Shown: one piece after another, positions 44,189 through 51,301 of the stretch
Position numbering within the stretch: position 1 is the stretch's first letter
Layout of the letters: the number at the start of each line of letters is the position of its first letter
Source: Pseudaquabacterium terrae
Lineage (GTDB): Bacteria; Pseudomonadota; Gammaproteobacteria; Burkholderiales; Burkholderiaceae_C
Direction of reading: 5' to 3'
DNA: 64,000 nt
NCBI RefSeq assembly: GCF_013266755.1
Contig: NZ_JABRWJ010000007.1
Coordinates: forward strand, 186,001 to 250,000
Notes under the pieces: model-generated
What the model was told of the DNA's origin: nothing
The model's input: the letters and a program-made list of their open reading frames with translations, nothing else
The model's database searches: none
Translations under genes and position numbers: made by a program

Positions 44189-45604
44189 TCAGGAGTTGCT
44201 CGCGTGCTCGGCGATGTAGTCCTTGACCTGCGCCGCATCCGCCGGCATCACGGTGAAGCGCTTCGGCAGCGCCTCGATGCCTTCCAGCGTCACCGGCCGC
44301 GTCGGCTGGCGGCCGAGCGCCTCTTCGATGGTCGCGGCGAATTTCGCCGGCAGCGCGGTCTCGAGCACGATCATCGGCACGTCCACTTCGCGCAGCGAGC
44401 GCGCGACCTTCAGGCCGTCGGCCGTGTGCGGATCGATCATGTCCTGGTGCTGCTCCCAGGTCGCGCGGATCGTCGCGACACGATCGGCGTGCGTGCTCTT
44501 GCCCGACCTGAAGCCGAACAGGCGGATGCGCTCGACCTCGTCCGGCGCCAGCGCAAAGCCCCCTTGCTGGGCCAGGCCCGGGCCGAACAGCTGCGCGGTG
44601 CGCGCGCCATCGCGGCCAAGCAGGTCGAACACGAAGCGCTCGAAGTTCGAGGCCTTGCTGATGTCCATCGACGGGCTGGAGGTCTCGTAGGTCTCGGCGC
44701 CACCGCGCACGCGGTAGCTGCCGGTGCGGAAGAACTCGTCGAGCACGTCGTTCTCGTTGGTCGCGACGACCAGGTGCTTGATCGGCAGCCCCATCATGCG
44801 CGCGACATGGCCGGCGCAGACGTTGCCGAAGTTGCCCGACGGCACCGCGAACGCGACCTTCTCGTCGTTCGATTCGGTGGCCTGGAAATAACCCGCGAAG
44901 TAGTAGACGACCTGCGCCAGCAAGCGTGCCCAGTTGATCGAATTGACTGTGCCGATCTTGTGCCGCCGCTTGAACTCCAGGTCGTTGCTGGCGGCCTTGA
45001 CGATGTCCTGGCAGTCGTCGAACACGCCTTCGATGGCGATGTTGTGGATGTTGGGATCCGCCAGGCTGAACATCTGCGCCTGCTGGAACGGACTCATGCG
45101 GCCCTGGGGCGACAGCATGAAGACGCGCACGCCCTGCTTGCCGCGCATCGCGTATTCGGCCGCGCTGCCGGTGTCGCCCGAGGTCGCGCCGAGGATGTTC
45201 AGCTCTTCGCCGCGGCGCGCCAGCTCGTACTCGAACAGGTTGCCGAGCAGCTGCATCGCCATGTCCTTGAAGGCCAGCGTCGGGCCGTTGGACAGCGCTT
45301 CGATGTACAGGTTGTCGTCGAGCTCGCGCAGCGGCACGATCTCGTCGCTGCCGAAGGTGTGGCGCGTGTAGGTCTTCTCGACCAGCGTGCGCAGGTCGTC
45401 GCGCGGGATGTCGTCGATGAACATCGACAGGATCTCGAGCGCCAGCTCGGCATACGGCAGCGTGCGCCAGCGTGCCAGCGTGAACGCGCTGACCTTCGGA
45501 TAGTGGTCGGGCATGTAGAGCCCGCCGTCCGGCGCCAGGCCCTCGAGCAGGATCTCGCTGAAGCTGCGTTGGGTCTGGTCGCCGCGGGTGCTGATGTATT
45601 TCAT
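44189..45604 (-). CDS. thrC: Threonine synthase
   Basis: A 471-residue PLP enzyme converting O-phosphohomoserine to threonine. It has the start MKYISTRGDQTQRSFSEILLEGLAPDGGLYMP, the PLP lysine Lys113 in NGPTLAFKDMAMQ, GATSGDTGSAAEYAM (about 150) and VPSGNFGNVCAGHVARMMG (about 244). It belongs to the long, bacterial/yeast-type class. It lies 9 bases after hom and shares its transcript, the usual Burkholderiales pair. Confidence 0.97.
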   Translation of the reverse strand: MKYISTRGDQTQRSFSEILLEGLAPDGGLYMPDHYPKVSAFTLARWRTLPYAELALEILSMFIDDIPRDDLRTLVEKTYTRHTFGSDEIVPLRELDDNLYIEALSNGPTLAFKDMAMQLLGNLFEYELARRGEELNILGATSGDTGSAAEYAMRGKQGVRVFMLSPQGRMSPFQQAQMFSLADPNIHNIAIEGVFDDCQDIVKAASNDLEFKRRHKIGTVNSINWARLLAQVVYYFAGYFQATESNDEKVAFAVPSGNFGNVCAGHVARMMGLPIKHLVVATNENDVLDEFFRTGSYRVRGGAETYETSSPSMDISKASNFERFVFDLLGRDGARTAQLFGPGLAQQGGFALAPDEVERIRLFGFRSGKSTHADRVATIRATWEQHQDMIDPHTADGLKVARSLREVDVPMIVLETALPAKFAATIEEALGRQPTRPVTLEGIEALPKRFTVMPADAAQVKDYIAEHASNS

Positions 45605-45613
45605 CGGGCCGGC

Positions 45614-46954
45614 TTAGTTGAGCTCTTCCTTGCGGATGTTGACGATCGGCGCCAGCACGGTCGGCAGCGCCTGCATCTTGGCCAGCGCCTCGCGCATGCG
45701 GCCCTCAACGGTCTCGTGCGTCAGGATGATGAGATCCGTAGGCTTCTCACCTTCAGCAGCAACTTGACCGGCACCTTCGGCGCCGGGGCGCTGCAGCACC
45801 GCATCGATCGAGATGTCGTGTTCGGCGAGGATGGTCGTGATGCGCGACAGCACGCCCGTCTGGTCGGCCACCTGCAGGCGCAGGTAGAACGAGGTGATCA
45901 CCTGCGCGATCGGAAGAATCGGCGTGTCGTGCAGCTCGTCGGGCTGGAAGGCGAGGTGCGGCACGCGATGGTCCGGGTCGGCGGTGTGCAGCCGCGTGAT
46001 GTCGACCAGGTCGGCGACGACGGCCGACGCCGTCGGCTCGGCGCCGGCGCCCTTGCCGTAGTACAGCGTCGTGCCGACGGCGTCGCCCTGCACCACCACC
46101 GCGTTCATCGCGCCTTCGACGTTGGCGATCAGGCGCTTGGCCGGCACCAGCGTCGGGTGCACGCGCAGCTCGATGCCGCCGGCGTCGTCGCGGCGCTTGG
46201 TGATGCCCAGCAGCTTGATGCGGTAGCCGAGTTGCTCGGCATAGCGGATGTCCGCGGCCTGCAGCTTGGTGATGCCTTCGACGTGTGCCTTGTCGAACTG
46301 CACCGGCACACCGAAGGCGATCGCGCTCATGATCGTCACCTTGTGGCCGGCGTCGACGCCCTCGATGTCGAAGGTCGGATCGGCCTCGGCATAACCGAGG
46401 CGCTGCGCCTCCTTCAGCACGACGCCGAAGTCGAGGCCCTTGTCGCGCATCTCGGAGAGGATGAAGTTGGTCGTGCCGTTGATGATGCCGGCGATCCACT
46501 CGATGCGGTTCGCGGTCAGCCCTTCGCGCAGCGCCTTGATGATGGGGATGCCGCCGGCCACCGCCGCTTCGAAGGCCACCATCACGCCCTTGGCATGCGC
46601 AGCGGCGAAGATCTCGCTGCCGTGCACCGCCAGCAGCGCCTTGTTGGCGGTGACGACGTGCTTGCCGGCGGCGATCGCCTCCATCACCAGCGTCTTCGCG
46701 ATGGTGTAGCCGCCGATCAGCTCGATGACGATGTCGATCGCCGGGTTGGCGATCACTGCGCGCGCATCGGCCACGACCTCGACGCCTTCGCCGACGATCG
46801 CGCGCGCGCGCACCGTGTCCAGGTCGGCGACCATGGCAATCTCAATGCCCCGGCCGGCGCGGCGGCGAATCTCCGCCTGGTTGCGCGTGAGCACCTTGAA
46901 GGTGCCGGAGCCGACGGTACCGATGCCGAGCAGGCCGACCTGGATGGGTTTCAT
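45614..46954 (-). CDS. hom: Homoserine dehydrogenase
   Basis: A 446-residue enzyme reducing aspartate semialdehyde to homoserine. The NAD(P)-binding start is MKPIQVGLLGIGTVGSGTFKVL (GxGxxG at about 9-14); the catalytic core has VVTANKALLAVHG, AAVAGGIPIIKALREGL, GIINGTTNFIL and KEAQRLGYAEADPTFDIEGVDAGHK. A C-terminal ACT domain (about 365-435: YLRLQVADQTGVLSRITTILAEHDISIDAVLQ) gives threonine feedback. A short insert after the ACT beta strands (EGAGQVAAEGEKP) is unusual. ATG at 46954. Confidence 0.97.
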   Translation of the reverse strand: MKPIQVGLLGIGTVGSGTFKVLTRNQAEIRRRAGRGIEIAMVADLDTVRARAIVGEGVEVVADARAVIANPAIDIVIELIGGYTIAKTLVMEAIAAGKHVVTANKALLAVHGSEIFAAAHAKGVMVAFEAAVAGGIPIIKALREGLTANRIEWIAGIINGTTNFILSEMRDKGLDFGVVLKEAQRLGYAEADPTFDIEGVDAGHKVTIMSAIAFGVPVQFDKAHVEGITKLQAADIRYAEQLGYRIKLLGITKRRDDAGGIELRVHPTLVPAKRLIANVEGAMNAVVVQGDAVGTTLYYGKGAGAEPTASAVVADLVDITRLHTADPDHRVPHLAFQPDELHDTPILPIAQVITSFYLRLQVADQTGVLSRITTILAEHDISIDAVLQRPGAEGAGQVAAEGEKPTDLIILTHETVEGRMREALAKMQALPTVLAPIVNIRKEELN

Positions 46955-46992
46955 AGTCTCTTTCACTCTCGCTGGAATTGGCGCGTCGGATC

Positions 46993-48219
46993 TCAAACGG
47001 AGTGCCGTTTGCGGTAATGCGCCAGGAATCGGTCGATGCGACCGATCGCGTCGGCCAGGTCATCGGAATTGGGCAGGAAGACGAGCCGGAAGTGGTCCGG
47101 GTTGACCCAGTTGAAGCCGGTGCCCTGCACGATCAGCACCTTCTCCTCGTCGAGCAGCTCGTAGGCGAACTGCTGGTCGTCGGCAATCGGGTAAAGCTTC
47201 GGGTCGAGCTTCGGGAACATGTACAGCGCGGCCTTCGGCTTGACCACGCTGACGCCCGGGATCTGCGTCAACAGGTCGTAGGCCAGGTCGCGCTGGCGGC
47301 ACAGGCGCCCGCTCGGCGCGACCAGGTCCTTGATGCTCTGGTAGCCGCCGAGGGCGGTCTGGATCGCCAGCTGCCCCGGCGTATTGGCGCACAGGCGCAT
47401 CGAGGACAGCATGTTCAGCCCCTCGATGTAGTCCTTGGCGTGGCGCTTGTCGCCGGAGACGATCATCCAGCCGGCGCGGTAGCCGCAGGAGCGGTAGTTC
47501 TTCGACAGGCCGTTGAAGGTGATGAACAGCACGTCGTCGGCGAGCGACGCGATGCTGGTGTGCGTCTCGCCGTCGTACAGCGTCTTGTCGTAGATCTCGT
47601 CGGCGAAGACGATCAGCTGGTGCGCTCGCGCGATCTCGACGACTTCCTGCAGCAGCGCGGTGGGATACAGCGCACCGGTCGGGTTGTTCGGATTGATGAT
47701 CACGATGCCCTTGGTGTTGGGCGTGATCTTGCGGCGGATGTCGTCCAGGTCCGGCAGCCAGCCGGCGCCTTCGTCGCACAGGTAGTGCACCGGGCGGCCG
47801 CCCGACAGCGAGACGGACGCGGTCCACAGCGGGTAGTCCGGCGCCGGCACCAGGATCTCGTCGCCGGTGTCGAGCAGCGCGTTCAAGCTCATCGTGATGA
47901 GCTCCGAGGCGCCGTTGCCGAGGTAGACATCGTCGACCGTCACGCCGGCGATGTGCTTTTCCTGGCTGTAGTGCACCACCGCCTTGCGCGGCGCGAACAG
48001 CCCCTTGCTGTCGGTGTAGCCGGCCGCATGGGGCAGGTTGCGGATCATGTCCTGCACGATCTCGTCCGGCGGCTCCAGCCCGAACGCGGCGATGTTGCCA
48101 ATGTTCAGCTGGATGATCTTCTGGCCCTCTTCCTGCATCTCGCGCGCCCGGTCGAGCACCGGCCCGCGGATGTCGTAGCAGACGCTGGCGAGCTTGCTGG
48201 ACTTCGTGATCGGCTTCAA
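46993..48219 (-). CDS. alaA: Alanine transaminase AlaA-type aminotransferase
   Basis: A 408-residue fold-type I aminotransferase. It starts KPITKSSKLASVCYDIRGPVLDRAREMQEEG, as do AlaA proteins, and carries GNGASELITMSLNALLDTGDEILVPAPDYPLW, NPNNPTGALY and the PLP lysine Lys240 in FNGLSKNYRSCGYRAGW. It makes alanine from pyruvate with glutamate. The start is TTG at 48219, since GGAG stands 9 bases upstream and homologs begin at this position; no ATG is suitably placed. It precedes hom on the same strand, by about 38 bases. Confidence 0.92.
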   Translation of the reverse strand: MKPITKSSKLASVCYDIRGPVLDRAREMQEEGQKIIQLNIGNIAAFGLEPPDEIVQDMIRNLPHAAGYTDSKGLFAPRKAVVHYSQEKHIAGVTVDDVYLGNGASELITMSLNALLDTGDEILVPAPDYPLWTASVSLSGGRPVHYLCDEGAGWLPDLDDIRRKITPNTKGIVIINPNNPTGALYPTALLQEVVEIARAHQLIVFADEIYDKTLYDGETHTSIASLADDVLFITFNGLSKNYRSCGYRAGWMIVSGDKRHAKDYIEGLNMLSSMRLCANTPGQLAIQTALGGYQSIKDLVAPSGRLCRQRDLAYDLLTQIPGVSVVKPKAALYMFPKLDPKLYPIADDQQFAYELLDEEKVLIVQGTGFNWVNPDHFRLVFLPNSDDLADAIGRIDRFLAHYRKRHSV

Positions 48220-48322
48220 CGTCGGGCGCTCCAAAGAGGGGCGGCGCTTGCTGCGCCGCAAAAACTACAATTTTATCCGTGCAATCCCAGGCCTCCGGAG
48301 CCGCAACCGGCCTTTATCGCCC

Positions 48323-48700
48323 ATGAAATTCCAGCCCGACCATCTTGCCGGCACCAATGTCATCACCCGCCATGGACCCGGCGAGCTGTGGGTCGGCGAC
48401 CAGCGCTTCGAGCACAGCCTGCTGGTGCCCTGGGTCGGCACGGTGCAGCGCTGGGACCCGGCGACGGTGCAGCAACTCGAGCCGGCGCACTTCGACGCGG
48501 TGCTGGCGCTGAAGCCGGAGCTGTTGATCTTCGGCTCCGGGCCGCGCATCCAGTTCGTCTCGCCGGCGCTGATGCGCGCGCTGATCGATCGCCGCATCGG
48601 CGTCGAGACCATGGACACCGCCGCCGCCTGCCGCACCTACAACGTGCTGGCCAGCGAAGGCCGATCGGTGGTGGCTGCATTGCTGCTGGCGCCGACATGA
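48323..48700 (+). CDS. Mth938-like domain protein (DUF498/Xcc1710 type)
   Basis: A 125-residue protein of the Mth938 fold. It starts MKFQPDHLAGTNVITRHGPGELWVGDQRFEHSLLVPW and has LLIFGSGPRIQFVSPALMRALIDRRIGVETMDTAAACRTYNVLASEGRSVVAALLL, the whole conserved core of the family. The biochemical role is unknown (its human relative NDUFAF3 helps assemble complex I). It is divergent from alaA; TACAAT at 48266-48271 is a likely -10 box shared region. A dispersed repeat begins 6 bases after its stop. Confidence 0.92.
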   Translation: MKFQPDHLAGTNVITRHGPGELWVGDQRFEHSLLVPWVGTVQRWDPATVQQLEPAHFDAVLALKPELLIFGSGPRIQFVSPALMRALIDRRIGVETMDTAAACRTYNVLASEGRSVVAALLLAPT

Positions 48701-48705
48701 TGTCA

Positions 48706-48783
48706 GCCCCCAGCTCGCTTCGCTCGCGGCCCCAGGGATCCGAAGGATCCCCTGCGGGATCCTTGGGCGCAGTCGGCTCGGGA
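48706..48783. repeat. Dispersed GCCCCCAGCTC repeat, copy A, with GGATCC hairpin
   Basis: The first 29 bases repeat those at 19606-19634. The body contains GGGATCC-GAA-GGATCCC (48735-48751) and a further GGATCC, and it ends with GGGCGCAGTCGGCTCGGG. It lies just after a gene, as such elements usually do in Burkholderiales, and may act as transcript terminator/stabiliser. Confidence 0.7.
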
Positions 48784-48802
48784 GCGGCCCAGCGCCGACT
48801 GA

Positions 48803-48817
48803 GGGATACCCTATCCC
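48803..48817. repeat. Short stem-loop downstream of copy A
   Basis: GGGATA (48803-48808) pairs with TATCCC (48812-48817) around the loop CCC. It stands between the repeat and the peroxiredoxin promoter and could end transcription of the Mth938 gene; there is no T-tract. Confidence 0.4.
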
Positions 48818-48847
48818 GCTTGGTCCAAGGACTTCGCCGGCGAACTT

Positions 48848-48949
48848 TATAATCACGGGCTACGCCCCCACCTCCCCGTTGCCGCCAGGTGGCTCGGGTC
48901 CGATTGCCGTGCTGATGGGGGCGCCACGACAGAACTCCATTTATCGCAC
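48848..48949 (+). promoter_or_regulatory. Promoter and structured leader of the bcp gene
   Basis: TATAAT at 48848-48853 is a perfect -10 element; no good -35 is visible. A start near 48860 gives a 90-nt leader. CGCCCCCA (48863-48870) can pair with TGGGGGCG (48916-48923), closing a multibranch structure; CCACCT (48868-48873) can instead pair with AGGTGG (48887-48892). The two pairings exclude each other, as in a switch. No Shine-Dalgarno sequence precedes the ATG at 48950. No known riboswitch consensus was recognised. Confidence 0.5.
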
Positions 48950-49423
48950 ATGACGCCTGTCCTCAACAAAGCCCTGCCCGATTTCGAGGCGCAAGCCACC
49001 AGCGGCGTGAAATTCACGCCGCAGGCCTTCGCCGGTCAAGCGATCGTGCTGTACTTCTATCCGAAGGACCATACGCCCGGCTGCACGACCGAGGCAATGC
49101 AGTTCCGCGACAAGCACAAGGATTTCCAGAAGGCGGGCGCGGTTCTTTTCGGCGTCTCGCGCGACAACATGGCCTCGCACGAGAAGTTCCGCCAGAACCT
49201 CGAGTTGCCGTTCGAGCTGATCGCCGACACCGAAGAGAAGCTTTGCCACATGTTCGGCGTGGTGAAGAACAAGATCATGTACGGCAAGAAGGTCAAGGGC
49301 ATCGAGCGCAGCACCTTCCTGATCGACGGCGGTGGCGTGCTGCGCGCGGAGTGGCGCGGCATCAAGGTCGCCGGCCATGTCGACGAAGTGCTCAAGGCGG
49401 TCAAGGACCTGAAGAAGGCCTGA
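48950..49423 (+). CDS. bcp: Peroxiredoxin, Bcp/PrxQ type
   Basis: A 157-residue thiol peroxidase. The peroxidatic cysteine lies in YPKDHTPGCTTEAMQFRD (about Cys45). Bcp proteins often have a second cysteine five residues on (PGCTxxxC); here that position is Met, so the resolving thiol is either absent (1-Cys type) or Cys98 in EEKLCHMFG. FGVSRDNMASHEKFRQNLELPFELIAD and RSTFLIDGGGVLRAEWRGIKVAGH complete the fold. It reduces peroxides with thioredoxin or glutaredoxin as donor. A structured leader precedes it. Confidence 0.94.
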   Translation: MTPVLNKALPDFEAQATSGVKFTPQAFAGQAIVLYFYPKDHTPGCTTEAMQFRDKHKDFQKAGAVLFGVSRDNMASHEKFRQNLELPFELIADTEEKLCHMFGVVKNKIMYGKKVKGIERSTFLIDGGGVLRAEWRGIKVAGHVDEVLKAVKDLKKA

Positions 49424-49489
49424 TGACCCGAACGCGGCCGACCAAGCGATCTGTCACAGCACCGCCACGGAGCGCGCGGGCCGGATGTG

Positions 49490-49495
49490 CATAAT
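49490..49495 (+). promoter_or_regulatory. Putative -10 element of the phoH leader transcript
   Basis: CATAAT, one mismatch from TATAAT, ends 7 bases before the ATG of the small leader ORF at 49502, so transcription may begin on that A and yield a leaderless message. No clear -35 is seen. Confidence 0.45.
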
Positions 49496-49501
49496 CGGCC
49501 C

Positions 49502-49537
49502 ATGCTCGTGAGTCGCCCACCGCGTTTCACCGACTAA
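49502..49537 (+). CDS. 11-codon leader peptide upstream of phoH
   Basis: A tiny frame encoding MLVSRPPRFTD, ending in TAA at 49535-49537. It ends only 4 bases before the stem of an intrinsic terminator, and phoH begins 63 bases later. The arrangement (promoter-like box, very short ORF, terminator, gene) is that of an attenuator or a ribosome-sensitive leader. It could equally be a short non-coding RNA that happens to hold an ATG. Confidence 0.4.
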   Translation: MLVSRPPRFTD

Positions 49538-49541
49538 GCGA

Positions 49542-49571
49542 AAGCCGCACAGCCGACTGTGCGGCTTTTTT
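49542..49571 (+). terminator. Intrinsic terminator between leader ORF and phoH
   Basis: An 11-bp stem AAGCCGCACAG (49542-49552) pairs perfectly with 49557-49567 around the loop CCGA, followed by a six-T tract (49566-49571). This is the strongest rho-independent terminator in the window. It would end the bcp transcript or the phoH leader. Confidence 0.9.
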
Positions 49572-49600
49572 GTTTGTGTCCAGCCGACATTGAAAGCTCC

Positions 49601-51265
49601 ATGCCGCTACCGAAGCCGCCTGCCACCAAAGCCGCACTGCTGACGCCCACCGATTTCGAAGCCCAGGCCGCACCCCGGACCGACAAGAAAAGCCTCAAAC
49701 CGAGCGCCGCCGCGGCCGAGCCCGCGGCGGCATCGCTCGAGCTGTACGACGGCGCGGCCCAGGTTTCCGCGCCGACGGCCAAGCCGGCCCGCCCGCCGGG
49801 CGGCGGCATGCCGGTCAAGACGCCGACGCTCGCCGCCGAGCCGAAGGCGCGCGTGCGCAAGCCGCGCAGCGAGGGTCCGCCGAAGCTCTTCGTGCTCGAC
49901 ACCAACGTGCTGATGCACGACCCGATGAGCCTGTTCCGGTTCGACGAGCACGATGTCTTCCTGCCGATGATCACGCTGGAGGAGCTCGACGGCCACAAGA
50001 AGGGCATGAGCGAGGTTGCACGCAATGCCCGCCAGGTCAGCCGCGACCTGGATGCGCTGGCCGGCGGCGAAGGCAAGCTCGATCCGAAGGAAGGCATCGC
50101 GCTGGCCAAGACCGGCCACAAGGACGCCGGCGGCAAGCTCTTCTTCCAGACCCAGCTGCTGGACATCAAGCTGCCCGCCGGGCTGCCGCAGGGCAAGGCC
50201 GACAACCAGATCCTGGGCGTCGTGCAGGCCTTGCGCGATCAGCACGTCGGACGCGACGTGGTGCTGGTGTCCAAGGACATCAACATGCGCGTCAAGGCGC
50301 GTGCGCTCGGGCTGCCGGCCGAGGACTACTTCAACGACAAGGTGCTCGAGGACGGGGACCTGCTCTACACCGGCGTGCTGGCGCTGCCCGGCGACTTCTG
50401 GGACCGCCACGGCAAGACGATGGAAAGCTGGCAGCAGGGCGGACAGACCTTCTACCGGATCAGCGGCCCGCTGGTGCCGGCGCTGATGGTCAACCAGTTC
50501 GTCTACCTCGAGTCGCCCGGCGCCTCGGCGCTGTATGCCCGCGTCACCGAGATCACCGGCAAGACCGCGGTGCTGAAGACGCTGAAGGACTACACCCACG
50601 CGAAGAACTCGGTCTGGGGCGTCACCGCGCGCAACCGCGAGCAGAACTTCGCGCTGAACCTGCTGATGGATCCGGAATGCGATTTCGTCTCGCTGTCCGG
50701 CACCGCCGGCACCGGCAAGACGCTGCTGACCTTGGCCGCGGGGCTGTCGCAGGTGCTCGACGAGCGCCGCTACACCGAGATCATCGTCACCCGCGTCACG
50801 GTGCCGGTCGGCGAGGACATCGGCTTCCTGCCCGGCACCGAGGAAGAGAAGATGGGCCCGTGGATGGGCGCGCTCGACGACAACCTCGAGGTGCTGGCGC
50901 GCGGCGACGGCTCGGCCGGTGAATGGGGCCGCGCGGCGACGCAGGACCTGGTGCGCTCGAAGATCAAGATCAAGAGCCTGAACTTCATGCGCGGGCGCAC
51001 CTTCCTGAACAAGTTCGTGCTGATCGACGAGGCGCAGAACCTGACGCCCAAGCAGATGAAGACCTTGATCACACGGGCCGGCCCCGGCACGAAGATCGTC
51101 TGCCTGGGCAACCTGGCGCAGATCGACACGCCCTACCTGACCGAAGGCAGCTCGGGCCTGACCTTCGCGGTCGACCGCTTCAAGGGCTGGCCGCATTCGG
51201 GCCACATCATGCTGGCCCGCGGCGAGCGTTCGCGCCTGGCGGACTTCGCCTCGGAAGTGCTGTAG
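49601..51265 (+). CDS. PIN-domain PhoH-family ATPase
   Basis: A 554-residue fusion. Residues 1-93 are low-complexity and Ala/Pro-rich. A PIN nuclease domain follows (about 94-240) with its acidic residues in FVLDTNVLMHD (Asp100), ITLEELDGHKK (Glu127/128) and ADNQILGV/SKDINMR. The PhoH P-loop ATPase domain has GTAGTGKT (367-374), VTRVTVPVGEDIGFLPGTEEEKMGPW and the Walker B LIDEAQN (474-480). PIN-PhoH proteins combine RNase and RNA helicase-like activity. The ATG at 49601 is weakly preceded by GAAAG; a frame from 49559 would start inside the terminator. Confidence 0.93.
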   Translation: MPLPKPPATKAALLTPTDFEAQAAPRTDKKSLKPSAAAAEPAAASLELYDGAAQVSAPTAKPARPPGGGMPVKTPTLAAEPKARVRKPRSEGPPKLFVLDTNVLMHDPMSLFRFDEHDVFLPMITLEELDGHKKGMSEVARNARQVSRDLDALAGGEGKLDPKEGIALAKTGHKDAGGKLFFQTQLLDIKLPAGLPQGKADNQILGVVQALRDQHVGRDVVLVSKDINMRVKARALGLPAEDYFNDKVLEDGDLLYTGVLALPGDFWDRHGKTMESWQQGGQTFYRISGPLVPALMVNQFVYLESPGASALYARVTEITGKTAVLKTLKDYTHAKNSVWGVTARNREQNFALNLLMDPECDFVSLSGTAGTGKTLLTLAAGLSQVLDERRYTEIIVTRVTVPVGEDIGFLPGTEEEKMGPWMGALDDNLEVLARGDGSAGEWGRAATQDLVRSKIKIKSLNFMRGRTFLNKFVLIDEAQNLTPKQMKTLITRAGPGTKIVCLGNLAQIDTPYLTEGSSGLTFAVDRFKGWPHSGHIMLARGERSRLADFASEVL

Positions 51266-51301
51266 CGCGAAGCGCCGCCTCGCGAGAGGCGGCGCTGCCG
51301 A

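Noticed and set aside
44042-47017. A 991-codon plus-strand frame opposite mobB, thrC and hom.
   Set aside because: Same antisense composition; the minus-strand proteins are certain.
48860-48949. The folded region before bcp considered as SRP RNA, tRNA-like RNA or a known riboswitch.
   Set aside because: It lacks the GGTCCGGAAGGAAGCAGC-like SRP core, a cloverleaf, and any riboswitch consensus I could recognise; kept only as an unassigned structured leader.
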